Part shown: in pieces, positions 36,912 through 45,656 of the stretch
How positions within the stretch are numbered: position 1 is the first letter of the stretch
Layout of the letters: each line of letters opens with the position of its first letter
DNA from: Desulfohalobium retbaense DSM 5692
GTDB lineage: Bacteria > Desulfobacterota > Desulfovibrionia > Desulfovibrionales > Desulfohalobiaceae
Assembly (NCBI RefSeq): GCF_000024325.1
Contig: NC_013223.1
Coordinates: forward strand, 2,547,001 to 2,611,000
Length of the DNA: 64,000 nt
Direction: 5' to 3'
Made by a program: the position numbers and the translations under genes
The notes under the pieces: model-generated
Database searches by the model: none
Seen by the model: the letters and a program-made list of their open reading frames with translations, nothing else
What the model was told of the DNA's origin: nothing

Positions 36912-38111
36912 TTACTCCACCACACCGCGGTCTGAAAGGGCCGCCAGAATCGTTCCCCGGACAATCACGCCGCGCAGACGCTTCTCTTCATCAACAACGG
37001 CCAACGGATAGGGGATTTCGCTGAGTTCAGCGAACAGCTCATGGGCGGGCACGTCCGTGGCCACCGTTTTAACATCGCGGATGAGGATATTTTCCAGCGT
37101 CTTATCACCGTTTTCAACCGCCTTGGCGGCCTCTTCAGCCATGACCACGCCGACGATATGGTTGCTGTCTTCCACAACAAAGATTGAGGAAATGCCGGCC
37201 TTGCGCATTTTCCGCAGCGCGGCCCGCGGGCCGTCGGTGCGCCAATTGGCCAGGGCTTCGGAGTGCTTCATGACCGTTTCAGCGGTGAGGACCTTGGACA
37301 TGTCGACGTCTTCAACAAACTTGGCCACATACTCATCCGCCGGTTTGGTCAGAATTTCCTCGGCCGTGCCTTCCTGAACCACGTAGCCGTCTTTCATGAG
37401 GATGATCCGGTCACCGAGTTTAAGGGCTTCGTCCAGATCGTGACTGATAAAGACAATGGTCTTCTGCATCCGGCTCTGCAGCTCAATCAGCTCATCCTGC
37501 ATGTCCCGGCGGATCAGCGGGTCCAAAGCGGAAAAAGCTTCGTCCATAAGCATGATATCCGAGTCCAGGGCCAGGGCGCGGGCCAGACCGACACGTTGCT
37601 GCATCCCGCCACTGAGCTGGGACGGATAGGAATCGCCCCAACCCTTCAGGCCGACCTGCTCCAGGGCTTCCTGGCTCCGGCGCTTGCGTTCTTCCATCTC
37701 CACGCCCTGGATTTCCAGACCGTAGCCCACGTTTTGCAGGACGGTGCGATGGGGGAAGAGGGCGAAGTTCTGAAAGACCATCCCGAAGTGCTTTAAACGC
37801 ATTTTGCGCAGGCCGTCCTCGTCGAGCTGGGTGATTTCGTCCCCGCCGACGTAAATCTTACCGGCCGTGGGCTCAATCAAACGGTTGATACACCGGACCA
37901 GGGTCGATTTTCCACTTCCGGAAAGGCCCATGATGACGAGGATCTCGCCTTCCTTGACCTCAAAGGAAACATTGTTGACCCCAACACTGAGCTTGTACTC
38001 CTCCATGACCTCTTCTTTGCCTTTGCCCTGTTGGAGCGGCTCAATGCCTCGTTCGGGATGGGGCCCGAAAATCTTGTACACATTTTCAACTTTAATCTTT
38101 GTCTCAGCCAT
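36912..38111 (-). CDS. opuAA: Glycine betaine/proline ABC transporter, ATP-binding protein with tandem CBS domains
   Basis: 399 aa. Walker A GLSGSGKST, signature LSGGMQQRVGLARAL, Walker B DIMLMDEAFSALD, H-loop ISHDLDEAL. The last 120 residues form two CBS domains (about 285-395), which in OpuA-type transporters sense ionic strength and gate activity. First gene of the operon. A candidate -10 TATAAT lies at 38238-38243 (minus strand). Betaine uptake is a main osmotic response in salt-living sulfate reducers; dual use as methyl donor is inferred from the methyltransferase at 16.0-17.05 kb. Confidence 0.95.
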   Translation of the reverse strand: MAETKIKVENVYKIFGPHPERGIEPLQQGKGKEEVMEEYKLSVGVNNVSFEVKEGEILVIMGLSGSGKSTLVRCINRLIEPTAGKIYVGGDEITQLDEDGLRKMRLKHFGMVFQNFALFPHRTVLQNVGYGLEIQGVEMEERKRRSQEALEQVGLKGWGDSYPSQLSGGMQQRVGLARALALDSDIMLMDEAFSALDPLIRRDMQDELIELQSRMQKTIVFISHDLDEALKLGDRIILMKDGYVVQEGTAEEILTKPADEYVAKFVEDVDMSKVLTAETVMKHSEALANWRTDGPRAALRKMRKAGISSIFVVEDSNHIVGVVMAEEAAKAVENGDKTLENILIRDVKTVATDVPAHELFAELSEIPYPLAVVDEEKRLRGVIVRGTILAALSDRGVVE

Positions 38112-38654
38112 ATTGTCCCTCGTTTCGCTAAGGTGCTCTCCTTAAGGACTAAGCGCAGAACTCGGCAGTCGTGTCAAGCGATATCACTCTCCGGTAACCC
38201 GTCTGCTGCGCTAACCTCTCGCCGTGTTTGGTTAAAAATTATATGGTTAAAATACGAATTATTGGAAAAAAAATCCTGCCCCATCGGACTGCTGAACCAA
38301 GCTGGTCACAAGCCTGAATGGTGGTGGTACAGTGGCTGGAAAATCCCAAAAAAGGCAGGGGTGGTATACGAATCCGTCCGGAGGATCTCGCTGTGGGGCA
38401 GCGCTCCCGGAGCGGCCGGATGCTGTGAGGAGATGTGGGGTCGTCTGCGCTGGAAAGCGTAATGACTACTCATAGATAGAACACGCGTTAAACGGCCGCG
38501 GATGCCGGATTTTCGGCCCCGGATCGATTCGTGGGCCGCGAAAACAAAGACATATTTATAGACTTACAGCAAGGATGTCAAGGGCTATTGACATTTTGAC
38601 ATTTTTATGTATCTTTCGTCCAACACATAACGCCGGAACGAACGAGGTGGACAG
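38112..38654. other. 543-bp intergenic region between the divergent betaine operon and RHH/FmdB pair
   Basis: It holds an AT-rich block (38230-38275) with a TATAAT-like -10 reading toward the betaine operon (38238-38243, minus strand). The RHH promoter and direct repeats are at 38588-38615. Between about 38290 and 38570 I see no convincing gene, RNA or repeat. Frames there are short and lack ribosome sites. Confidence 0.5.
38588..38615 (+). promoter_or_regulatory. Promoter of the RHH/FmdB pair with tandem TTGACATT repeats
   Basis: TTGACATT is repeated directly (38588-38595, 38596-38603). The first copy gives a perfect -35 box TTGACA, with TATCTT 16 nt downstream as -10 (38610-38615). Direct repeats over a -35 box are typical operators for ribbon-helix-helix dimers, so autoregulation is possible. 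Confidence 0.5.
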
Positions 38655-38843
38655 GTGTCGGAGAAAGAACAAGTCCCTACAAAACAGCTTACCCTTCGGT
38701 TGCCTCTTGATACACATCGCAAGCTCAAGATTTTGTCGGCCTGCACCGGCAAAAGCATGAAAACCCTCTTGGTCGAGTGCATCAATGACAAACTCCAGGA
38801 ATGCCTGGAGCAAGAACTTTCAGACCATCCTTTGCGGAGGTAG
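38655..38843 (+). CDS. Small ribbon-helix-helix-like protein
   Basis: 62 aa. TKQLTLRLPLDTHRKLKILSACTGKSMKTLLVECINDKL has the pattern of an RHH DNA-binding fold: a beta strand with alternating residues, then two helices joined by a GKS turn. GTG start at 38655 after GAGGTGG. The stop is followed 2 bp later by the FmdB start, so the pair is co-transcribed. No toxin gene follows, which argues against a toxin-antitoxin pair. It may be a local repressor acting on the repeats in its own promoter. Confidence 0.75.
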   Translation: MSEKEQVPTKQLTLRLPLDTHRKLKILSACTGKSMKTLLVECINDKLQECLEQELSDHPLRR

Positions 38844-38845
38844 GT

Positions 38846-39046
38846 ATGCCCTTGTTTGAATATATCTGCCGCGATTGCGGACAGGAATTCGAAGAGATGG
38901 CCCCGTCCAGCGACGACAGCAAGGTCCGCTGCCCTGCCTGTCAAAGCGAGAACATCCAGAGACAGATGTCGGCCGTGCGGTGTCAGTCCGGCTCTCCGGG
39001 CGGTCAGCCGGGGACAGGATGCGCTCCGGCCGGGGGCTTTTCCTGA
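38846..39046 (+). CDS. FmdB-family zinc-ribbon protein (short form)
   Basis: 66 aa. The N-terminal zinc ribbon MPLFEYICRDCGQEFE...VRCPAC defines the FmdB/CxxC family of putative regulators, whose molecular role is not settled. The tail is Gly/Pro/Ser-rich with two more cysteines. ATG 38846 has GGAGG 5 nt upstream. A strong bidirectional terminator follows. A second, longer FmdB protein is encoded at 44.8-45.2 kb. Confidence 0.88.
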   Translation: MPLFEYICRDCGQEFEEMAPSSDDSKVRCPACQSENIQRQMSAVRCQSGSPGGQPGTGCAPAGGFS

Positions 39047-39091
39047 GCCTGATTTCGCGTTTCCGTGCGAAACGCCGACGTGATTCGCATC

Positions 39092-39129
39092 ACACAAAGC
39101 GCCGCTGCTTTCACAGCGGCGCTTTGTGT
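39092..39129. terminator. Bidirectional terminator between FmdB and glycosyltransferase genes
   Basis: ACACAAAGCGCCGCTG, a 6-nt loop, then its perfect reverse complement. The AAAG/CTTT ends supply a short U-tract on both strands between convergent genes. Confidence 0.85.
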
Positions 39130-39177
39130 ATGACCCCCCGACCCGTTCTCGCGGACCACAAATCCATTCGGCCTTGC

Positions 39178-39888
39178 TCAAGAATTTTCCGACTGACCGT
39201 GCGGACGGTACCAACCCGCCAGCCGCGCCGGAGAAACACCGCAGAAATACGCCAAGCGCAAACTCCAATTGCGCAGCGTGCCCCGCACGATCCCCTCTTT
39301 CTCCCACCGTCGCGGCGAGGTCCGGACGCCCGGATGCACAATGGCGATCCGTGTCTTCCCCCGCCGTAAACGGCGCATCAATTCCAGATCTTCCATCAAG
39401 GCAATCTCGGGGAACCCCCCGAAGCGAAAAAACGTTTCCCGGCGGAAAAACAACCCCTGGTCGCCGTAAGGCACACGCGTCCATCGGGAGCGAAGCGAGG
39501 CGACGGCCGCGACAACCCGAAGCCCCAGCCTCGCAGAATCCACGCCAAGATCAAAGGCCCCCGCCTCGGCCGTCCCCCCCAGCGCCTCTCCTAAGGCGTA
39601 CAATCCCAGATGGGGCAGCCGCGTATCCGCGTGCAAAAAGAGCAACCGCTCTGCCCTGGCCAGCCCGGCCCCGGCATTGCATTGCCGGGCCCGTCCCGCC
39701 GGGGCGCGAACTCCGCGCACCCCTGCCACGTGCAGGGCCTTTAACGTATCCGCCTCTGGGGCGCCGTCCACGACAAGGACCTCTATTTCCCCTGGCGCCG
39801 GCAAGGAAAAGACATGGCGACAGACGGCATTGATCCCGCCGGCCTCATGGAAGGCGGGGATCACCACACTGCAAAATACGTTACTCAC
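39178..39888 (-). CDS. GT2-family glycosyltransferase (TIGR04283-like, rSAM/selenodomain-associated type)
   Basis: 236 aa GT-A glycosyltransferase. Nucleotide-sugar site SVVIPAFHEAGGI and VVDGAPEADT; DXD-equivalent LFLHADTRLP; acceptor/catalytic region YGDQGLFFRRETFFRFGGFPEIALMEDLELMRRLR. Members of this subgroup are linked to arsenosugar or selenodomain-associated clusters, but no partner gene is adjacent, so the acceptor is unknown. GTG start at 39888 with AAGGAG. Confidence 0.87.
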   Translation of the reverse strand: MSNVFCSVVIPAFHEAGGINAVCRHVFSLPAPGEIEVLVVDGAPEADTLKALHVAGVRGVRAPAGRARQCNAGAGLARAERLLFLHADTRLPHLGLYALGEALGGTAEAGAFDLGVDSARLGLRVVAAVASLRSRWTRVPYGDQGLFFRRETFFRFGGFPEIALMEDLELMRRLRRGKTRIAIVHPGVRTSPRRWEKEGIVRGTLRNWSLRLAYFCGVSPARLAGWYRPHGQSENS

Positions 39889-40227
39889 GCCTGCTCCTTA
39901 AAAAAAGGGATTGCTCGGTCTCCTCCAGCCACTCCAGAAGAAGTTCGATGCCCCGCATTATGGTCACTCGGCTTGCATCCGCCCCGAGCTGAATGTATGA
40001 TTGATGCTATGAATCCATTAAAAATCGCGCCCCAAACCCACTCCCGGAATTGAGCTTCGGCCTGGAAATCCTTGCAACGCCCCTCAAAAGCATCGCCCTT
40101 TCCCACGCATTGCCTGGAGAGGCAACCGGGCGTCGCCTGTGCACCCACATTCGATTCCCAGTCTGCACGCCCCATTCCGGAAGCGATCCAGAAATCCAGG
40201 TTCCCCCAATTTGCCAGCGAGCCGTTC
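39889..40227. other. 339-bp intergenic region, nothing recognised
   Basis: Divergent spacer between the glycosyltransferase and rfaE2. The only pattern is the AT-richer stretch around 39990-40030, which could hold promoters. No open frame here has a ribosome site or homology, and no hairpin or repeat stands out. Confidence 0.4.
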
Positions 40228-40719
40228 ATGTCCACCATTCCCCCCAATCCTAAGCTCTATTCCCGAGAAGCCGCCCGTATTCTGCGCCACAGCGACTGGA
40301 AGGGCCAACACATCGTTTTCACCAACGGGTGCTTCGACCTGCTCCACCCCGGTCATGTCGACTATCTCCAGCGCGCCCGGGCCCTCGGGAGCTTTCTTTG
40401 CGTCGGTCTCAACAGCGACGCCTCGGTCGCCCGCCTCAAAGGAGTCTCCCGGCCGGTGGTGGCCGAAGCGGCGCGCGCCTTTGTCCTTGCCGGCCTTGCT
40501 TGCGTCGACGCCGTCGTGGTCTTCGACGAGGACACCCCTTACGAATTGATCTGTGCCGTCCAGCCGCACACCCTGGTCAAGGGTGGGGATTGGAGTGTCG
40601 AAGCCATTGTCGGGCGCGATATCGTTGAACAGGCCGGGGGAGAGGTCCTGAGTCTGCCGGTTTTAGCCGGGTACTCGACCAGCGCCCTCATCCAACGCAT
40701 CCAGCAGGACCGAGCATGA
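40228..40719 (+). CDS. rfaE2: D-glycero-beta-D-manno-heptose 1-phosphate adenylyltransferase domain protein
   Basis: 163 aa. Makes ADP-heptose from heptose 1-phosphate for lipopolysaccharide core. Cytidylyltransferase-like fold with [17 protein letters not shown] (HxGH nucleotide site), [15 protein letters not shown] and VKGGDW. It corresponds to the C-terminal half of bifunctional HldE; the kinase half is not fused. ATG 40228 starts the conserved part, though no clear ribosome site precedes it. Its last codons overlap the gspE start (ATGA). Confidence 0.93.
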   Translation: MSTIPPNPKLYSREAARILRHSDWKGQHIVFTNGCFDLLHPGHVDYLQRARALGSFLCVGLNSDASVARLKGVSRPVVAEAARAFVLAGLACVDAVVVFDEDTPYELICAVQPHTLVKGGDWSVEAIVGRDIVEQAGGEVLSLPVLAGYSTSALIQRIQQDRA

Positions 40720-42515
40720 GCCAACACACCCCGATCTGGCAACGCCGCCGCCTGACCTATTGCCTGGACATCCTGTTGCCATTGTTGCGCGAAGCCGGGG
40801 AAATCGTCCAGGAGCAGGAGGCCCGGGTCCGCCGCCACGCCGAGGACAAACATATTTCCGGCAAGGATCCCGCCGGGTTCGATCTGCTTTTGGAACTCGG
40901 TTTACAACGGCACGTCTTGCCCGAATCCGGTCCAAGCACGGTCACAGAAGAAGTGGTGCTCCAGACAGTGGGGAACTGTTTCGGCCTCAGCCTGATCCGG
41001 GTCGACTATCTCGACCTCGACCTTGAGGTCAGCACGAAAACGATCTCTGAGAGCTTCGCCCGCAGTCACCAGATCGTGCCTCTGCGCATCGAAGACGGCC
41101 GTCTCACCCTTTTGGCCTTCAACCCCTTTCAACCCGATCTCTGGGCTGACATGCAGCGGGTCACCGGCCTGCCCTACACCGTCTATCTTGGCACCCGCGC
41201 GGATATCCACCGCCTGATCGACGATTTCTTTCGTTTTCGGCTGGCCATCCAGGCCGCGTCCGAAGAATTCGGCGACGGCCTCGATATTTCTAATCTTGAA
41301 GGGCGGGTCGATGTCGGCAGCAAGGGCCCCCCAGGCCAGCGCAGCCATAAACACATTATCCAGGCCGTGGACTACCTCTTGCAATCGGCCCTGCGCGAGC
41401 GGGCCAGCGATATCCACCTGGAGCCCAAACGGGACCACTCCCTGGTCCGATTCCGCATCGACGGTGTCCTGCACCCGTTGTACCGCTTGCCGCTGACCGT
41501 TCACCGGGCCATGGTCAGCCGGATCAAAGGGCTGAGCCGCCTGGACATCTCCGAAAAACGGCGCCCCCAGGACGGGCGGGTCCAATTGGTCCTGGAGCAC
41601 AAGCCGACTGATGTCCGGGTCTCCACCCTGCCGGTGGCGTTCGGCGAAAAAATGGTCCTGCGTCTTTTGTCCAGTCACGCCGATCTGCCGGCACCTGATC
41701 AGTTGGGGATGGACGCAGACCAGTTTAGCCTCTTTGAACGTTTTCTCGCCCGGACCCACGGATTGCTCCTGGTGACCGGGCCAACCGGCAGCGGCAAATC
41801 GACCACCTTGTATTCTGCGCTCCACAGCCTGAGTTCGCCGCTGGTCAATGTGGTCACCGTAGAAGATCCCATAGAAATGGTCATGGACGATTTCAATCAG
41901 ATTGGCCTGCAACCGCAGATCGGTTTTGGATTTGCCGCCACGTTGCGCCACATCCTCCGCCAGGATCCGGACCTGATCATGGTCGGGGAAATGCGGGATC
42001 TGGAGACCGCGGAACAGGCCGTGCAAGCTGCACTCACCGGCCACCTCGTCTTCTCCACCCTGCACACCAATGACGCCGCCTCGAGCCTGACCCGACTTGT
42101 CGATCTCGGACTCCCCGAATACCTTATCAATGCCGCTTTGGTGGGTATCATTGCCCAACGCCTTGTGCGTCGCATTTGCCCGTATTGCAAACGCGAACAC
42201 CGTCTCTCCTCGCAGACCCTGCAGCATTGGGGACTTTCCCAGTGGGCGAATGACCCGCCCCGGCTCTGGGAAGGCAAAGGATGCGACGCCTGCCGTTTTA
42301 CTGGGTACCTGGGACGGATCGGGATCTTTGAGATCCTCCCCTTTACCGCTTCGTTGCAGGAGGCTATGCGGACGGGAGCGGATGTGGAAGACCTGCGCGG
42401 CATAGTCCAACGCGAGGGATTGACGACCCTTCTCGATTCAGGATTACAACGCGCCTTGAAGGGAGAAACCACGGTCCAGGAAGTGCTTCGGGTCACCGGG
42501 ACCCGCACTGTCTAA
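40716..42515 (+). CDS. gspE: Type II secretion / type IV pilus assembly ATPase (GspE/PilB family)
   Basis: 599 aa hexameric ATPase driving pseudopilus or pilus assembly. The N-terminal T2SSE domain (about 60-170) is followed by the catalytic part: [10 protein letters not shown], Walker [11 protein letters not shown], Asp box TVEDPIEM, Walker [11 protein letters not shown], His box [14 protein letters not shown], and a C4 zinc site (CPYC...CDAC) typical of GspE and PilB. The ATG overlaps the rfaE2 stop by 4 nt (ATGA). No other gsp or pil genes are adjacent, so the exact system cannot be told. Confidence 0.92.
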   Translation: MSQHTPIWQRRRLTYCLDILLPLLREAGEIVQEQEARVRRHAEDKHISGKDPAGFDLLLELGLQRHVLPESGPSTVTEEVVLQTVGNCFGLSLIRVDYLDLDLEVSTKTISESFARSHQIVPLRIEDGRLTLLAFNPFQPDLWADMQRVTGLPYTVYLGTRADIHRLIDDFFRFRLAIQAASEEFGDGLDISNLEGRVDVGSKGPPGQRSHKHIIQAVDYLLQSALRERASDIHLEPKRDHSLVRFRIDGVLHPLYRLPLTVHRAMVSRIKGLSRLDISEKRRPQDGRVQLVLEHKPTDVRVSTLPVAFGEKMVLRLLSSHADLPAPDQLGMDADQFSLFERFLARTHGLLLVTGPTGSGKSTTLYSALHSLSSPLVNVVTVEDPIEMVMDDFNQIGLQPQIGFGFAATLRHILRQDPDLIMVGEMRDLETAEQAVQAALTGHLVFSTLHTNDAASSLTRLVDLGLPEYLINAALVGIIAQRLVRRICPYCKREHRLSSQTLQHWGLSQWANDPPRLWEGKGCDACRFTGYLGRIGIFEILPFTASLQEAMRTGADVEDLRGIVQREGLTTLLDSGLQRALKGETTVQEVLRVTGTRTV

Positions 42516-42568
42516 CCAACCCCGTGCCCCCGCTGGGTTTCACGGTCAGCTTGGTAAAGGAGCCGCCT

Positions 42569-43693
42569 ATGACGCTATGGGGACAGGAAACCGTCTTGCC
42601 GGCCCTTGTCCGCCAAGGCCGGGGCGAAAAAAACGATTTGCTGCCGCGTTGTACGGCCTGGGGCAACCACGGACTTCTGGTCCACGGCGCCTCTTTGCGC
42701 GAGAACGGGGGGCTGGAGGCCCTGCAGGACTCCTGTCCGAGCGGGGTGCAGGTCAGGTATTGGGAACACGCCGGGGGTGAACCCACTGTCGAGCAGGTCG
42801 ACGATCTGCGCGAAGCCGCCCACGATCACGGCGCGACCTGGATTGCCGCCGTCGGCGGCGGTAGCGTCCTTGATCTGGGCAAGGCCTGCGCCGGTTTGGC
42901 CTTGGCCCCTCAACCGACGGCTGCCTACCACGCCGCCGGGCCGCCCGAGACTCCGGCCCTGCCCTTTGCCGCTGTGCCGACCACAGCCGGGACCGGATCT
43001 GAGGCCACGAAGGTCGCGGTGCTGACCAATCCGCTGACAGGGGTCAAAAAAGCGCTCAGACGGCAAGAGATGTTGGCCCGACTGGTGATTCTCGACGCCG
43101 ACTGTCTCAAGGGAGCGCCGGCGGAAAGTATGCGCAATGCCGGATTTGACGCCCTGACCCAGGCCCTGGAATCGCTCATGAGCACCGGCGCGACCTGGTT
43201 CACCACCCAATTGGCCGGGCAGGGCCTTGCCCTGTTGGCAGAATCCCTGGAAGCAGCCCTGGCTGACACCGGATCCGAAGCCGCTGAACAGCTGCTGCTG
43301 GGGAGCTTTCTGACCGGGATGGCCTTTGCCAATTCCCGACTCGGGGTCGTCCACGGGCTGGCACATCCGTTAGGAGCCCGTTTTTCCATTCCCCACGGCC
43401 ACGTCTGCGGATTGTGCTTGCCCCTGGCGCTGGAATTCAACCGTGAGGCCGCGCCAAAGGGCCTGCAAACCGCCAAAGAGGCCCTTGGGGGAAAAGATGC
43501 CCTCGCTTTTGTCCGCGCCCTGGCCGACCGCCTGACTCTCGACAACCCCTTGCAAGGGAAAACCATTTCCGACGCCGGGCCCTTTATTAACGAAGTTCTG
43601 GCCTCAGGCTCCACGGCCCACAATCCTCGTCCCGTGAGCGCGGAGGACGTGCGCTTTCTCGTCAGGGCCCTCGGCTTGACAATAAACGGCTGA
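42569..43693 (+). CDS. Iron-containing (group III) alcohol dehydrogenase-like protein
   Basis: 374 aa. NAD(P)-binding VGGGSVLDLGKACAGL and PTTAGTGSEATKVAVLTN, then metal-site residues D in FDALTQALES and His in VHGLAHPLGARFSIPHGH. The family's usual second ligand His (DALTH) is Gln here (DALTQ), a substitution also seen in some family members, so the metal may differ or be weakly bound. The start at 42569 has AAAGGAG upstream. Substrate unknown. No alcohol-metabolism gene is adjacent. Confidence 0.88.
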   Translation: MTLWGQETVLPALVRQGRGEKNDLLPRCTAWGNHGLLVHGASLRENGGLEALQDSCPSGVQVRYWEHAGGEPTVEQVDDLREAAHDHGATWIAAVGGGSVLDLGKACAGLALAPQPTAAYHAAGPPETPALPFAAVPTTAGTGSEATKVAVLTNPLTGVKKALRRQEMLARLVILDADCLKGAPAESMRNAGFDALTQALESLMSTGATWFTTQLAGQGLALLAESLEAALADTGSEAAEQLLLGSFLTGMAFANSRLGVVHGLAHPLGARFSIPHGHVCGLCLPLALEFNREAAPKGLQTAKEALGGKDALAFVRALADRLTLDNPLQGKTISDAGPFINEVLASGSTAHNPRPVSAEDVRFLVRALGLTING

Positions 43694-43778
43694 CGATAAA
43701 TGTATCCCGGACCAAACGACCGCCTGGGACCCTTGCGGAACAGTCCCGCTATGCTCACAAAGTGCAAAGGAGCTACCT

Positions 43779-44606
43779 ATGCCCGCACGCTTACTCCATA
43801 TTTTTCGCAATACCCCCCTGGGCCGGGAGACCTTCTTGGAGTCACTGTACTTCTGTGACCAACTCTCATTGGAGCCCCAGGTCTACATCCCGTCGACGAC
43901 AAAATTTCTCATGTATTTCGAGCATGATGCCGTCCAGGTCGATCTGGACGGCTCCTATCTCAACTCGCCCGGCACAGCCCAGCGCCACGCCCGGGAACTG
44001 CTTGAGAACATGGATATGGAAGCGCATTTCGTCGACCCGAAGCAGTTCACCGCCTCCACGCTGCCCGATCTTTCCACCTCTTACGAATTCATGTGCTGCC
44101 CTCGCAGCATCAGCGATCTGAGTTCAAAAATCGGTCTCGGGCACATCGGGGCCAAGGTCCGGCGAATTCTGCACAACTCCCGGTTTCCTGTGCTCATCCC
44201 CAGCGCTGTCTACAAGCCGTGGAACAACATCACCGTCTTATTCGGCGGCTCCCAGAATGCGGTCAAATCCCTGCGCCTGGGGCTCGCTGTCGGACGCCGA
44301 ACCGGGTTGCCAGTGGATGTCTTTACGTATGGCCCGGGTCGCTCCCGGGAAGACTACCGGCAGGTCCTGGAACAACGTGGCCTGCTCCAGACTGTGGAGA
44401 GGCAGATCCGCTCCTGGAACTTTTACGACTCCGGAAAATTCCAGGAAAACCTCTGGGAAATCCCCCACGACGCTCTGCTCGTCCTCGGTGCCTACGGACA
44501 CGGCGTGATCCGGGACCTGCTGTTTGGCAGCACCATGGAGGCCGTCCAGACCACGATGCCCAACAACATGCTCATCGCCGGACCCCATTTTCGGATGCCG
44601 CTGTAA
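43779..44606 (+). CDS. Universal stress protein (UspA-like, two domains)
   Basis: 275 aa. A degenerate N-terminal Usp-like half and a C-terminal half with the ATP-binding loop GAYGHGVIRDLLFGST (G-2X-G-9X-G-S). The start at 43779 follows AAAGGAG. Role unspecific: stress or energy-state adaptation. It is preceded by the alcohol dehydrogenase (85 bp) on the same strand and convergent with the long FmdB gene. Confidence 0.88.
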   Translation: MPARLLHIFRNTPLGRETFLESLYFCDQLSLEPQVYIPSTTKFLMYFEHDAVQVDLDGSYLNSPGTAQRHARELLENMDMEAHFVDPKQFTASTLPDLSTSYEFMCCPRSISDLSSKIGLGHIGAKVRRILHNSRFPVLIPSAVYKPWNNITVLFGGSQNAVKSLRLGLAVGRRTGLPVDVFTYGPGRSREDYRQVLEQRGLLQTVERQIRSWNFYDSGKFQENLWEIPHDALLVLGAYGHGVIRDLLFGSTMEAVQTTMPNNMLIAGPHFRMPL

Positions 44607-44822
44607 AAACGCTTTCAAAACACCACCCCGGCTCTCTGGCTGCCTGTTACATCACCTTCTCTCGCAGCCCATTCAAAACCCCCTGAAGACGCCGGAAACA
44701 CGTGCCTAAGGGAGTTTTCCCCTGCAATTGCCTTTCGCTTGGGGGCAGGAAGCGATTGCACTCAAATACCGCTTGACGTGCCTTGGGAGAGGTTCCGCGG
44801 CCCTGCCAACGATTCCGGCGGC

Positions 44823-45179
44823 CTATTCCGGCTCCCCCTCGTCCGGTTCTGGGGCCGAGGCGGCCGCATCCATACTTTCCTCCAGGGCCTGGTCGACCTC
44901 CCTGGGTTCGAAACTGTCCCCAAATGCGGCTCCCATACGTTTGAGGGTCCGGGCCAGCGCGACCGGGTCCTCCTCATCAAGGCCGGCCCATTGAGCGGGA
45001 TCTTCAAGCCGCTCCGTGCGGGTCTGCTCCGAGAGCACCACCCGGCTCCGAGACATCAAACGGCGCATCCCGCCGTGTCCGCAATCCGGACAGGGGACAT
45101 CGGCCGCAGCTGAGGCGCGGGTGGTGACCACTTCATGCACCCGGCGGCACTGCTGACAGAAATATTCATAAATCGGCAT
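44823..45179 (-). CDS. FmdB-family zinc-ribbon protein (long form)
   Basis: 118 aa. N-terminal zinc ribbon MPIYEYFCQQCRRVHEV...VPCPDCGHGG, then a basic patch (MRRLMSRSRVV) and a long acidic, Ala/Glu/Pro-rich tail (residues about 85-118). The family has putative regulatory roles without a settled mechanism. ATG 45179 is chosen over 45185 because AGGGA is better spaced and the family starts MPIYEY. It is the second FmdB-type protein of the window; the short one is at 38846. Confidence 0.85.
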   Translation of the reverse strand: MPIYEYFCQQCRRVHEVVTTRASAAADVPCPDCGHGGMRRLMSRSRVVLSEQTRTERLEDPAQWAGLDEEDPVALARTLKRMGAAFGDSFEPREVDQALEESMDAAASAPEPDEGEPE

Positions 45180-45656
45180 ACACATCCCTTTTCAAACCGG
45201 CATCGCCGGGCGTACCTTGCTAGGCATCCGGAATTTTGGCACCTGCAAAGAAAACATTCGGGCCGTGTCCCGGGATCGGCACCGTCTGCCGAGCCACAGG
45301 CCCCTGGGCCATGAATTCAGGGCTCTTCGTCACAGGGCATGGAATTTCAGACGCAAGAGTTTGCCGTCTCTTCTGTGTGCTTCGAGCGAAAGGCCCGCAC
45401 ATTTTCTTGGTCCCGCCAAAAGGGGGAAACCGGACCGCGAACTGAATGCTCCCAGGCGGATTCCGATGCAACAAGGGCCATCTTCGACACCTGGAGTTCT
45501 GCTTTACTTGAGAGTCCGGAGGGGGCAAGGATCCCCCTTTGGCGGGATTGAGAAAATACCGGGCCGAAAGTGGGCACACAGAAGAGACGGCAAACTCCAA
45601 AAATTCACAGGATCCGTCAAAGAACCGAATTCAGGAAACACGAGAGGAAAATTGTC
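45180..45656. other. 477-bp intergenic region upstream of IMP cyclohydrolase
   Basis: The right-hand 241 bp are the foldback element described separately. The left 177 bp (45180-45356) show no gene, and I see no certain promoter. Open frames across it are produced by the palindromic element and lack ribosome sites. Confidence 0.5.
45357..45597. repeat. 241-bp foldback (MITE-like) element with 24-bp perfect terminal inverted repeats
   Basis: Left end GAGTTTGCCGTCTCTTCTGT continuing GTGC (45357-45380); the right end 45574-45597 is its exact reverse complement. Pairing continues imperfectly inward to about 71 and 66 bp per arm (for example CCCGCCAAAAGGGGGA against TCCCCCTTTGGCGGG). That leaves about 104 bp of centre, which itself pairs weakly (CCGGAC/GTCCGG). 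No coding frame with homology. A CAA triplet flanks both ends and might be a short target duplication. Confidence 0.85.

Noticed and set aside
38031-38462. 143-codon plus-strand frame at the start of the betaine operon
   Set aside because: It lies partly antisense to opuAA, then in promoter DNA. No ribosome site or homology.
38655-39046. Toxin-antitoxin pair reading of the RHH/FmdB genes
   Set aside because: The partner is a zinc-ribbon FmdB protein, not a RelE, MazF or PIN-type toxin.
45220-45600. 126-codon minus-strand frame across the purH upstream region
   Set aside because: Created by the foldback element; both arms encode unrelated short stretches and there is no ribosome site.
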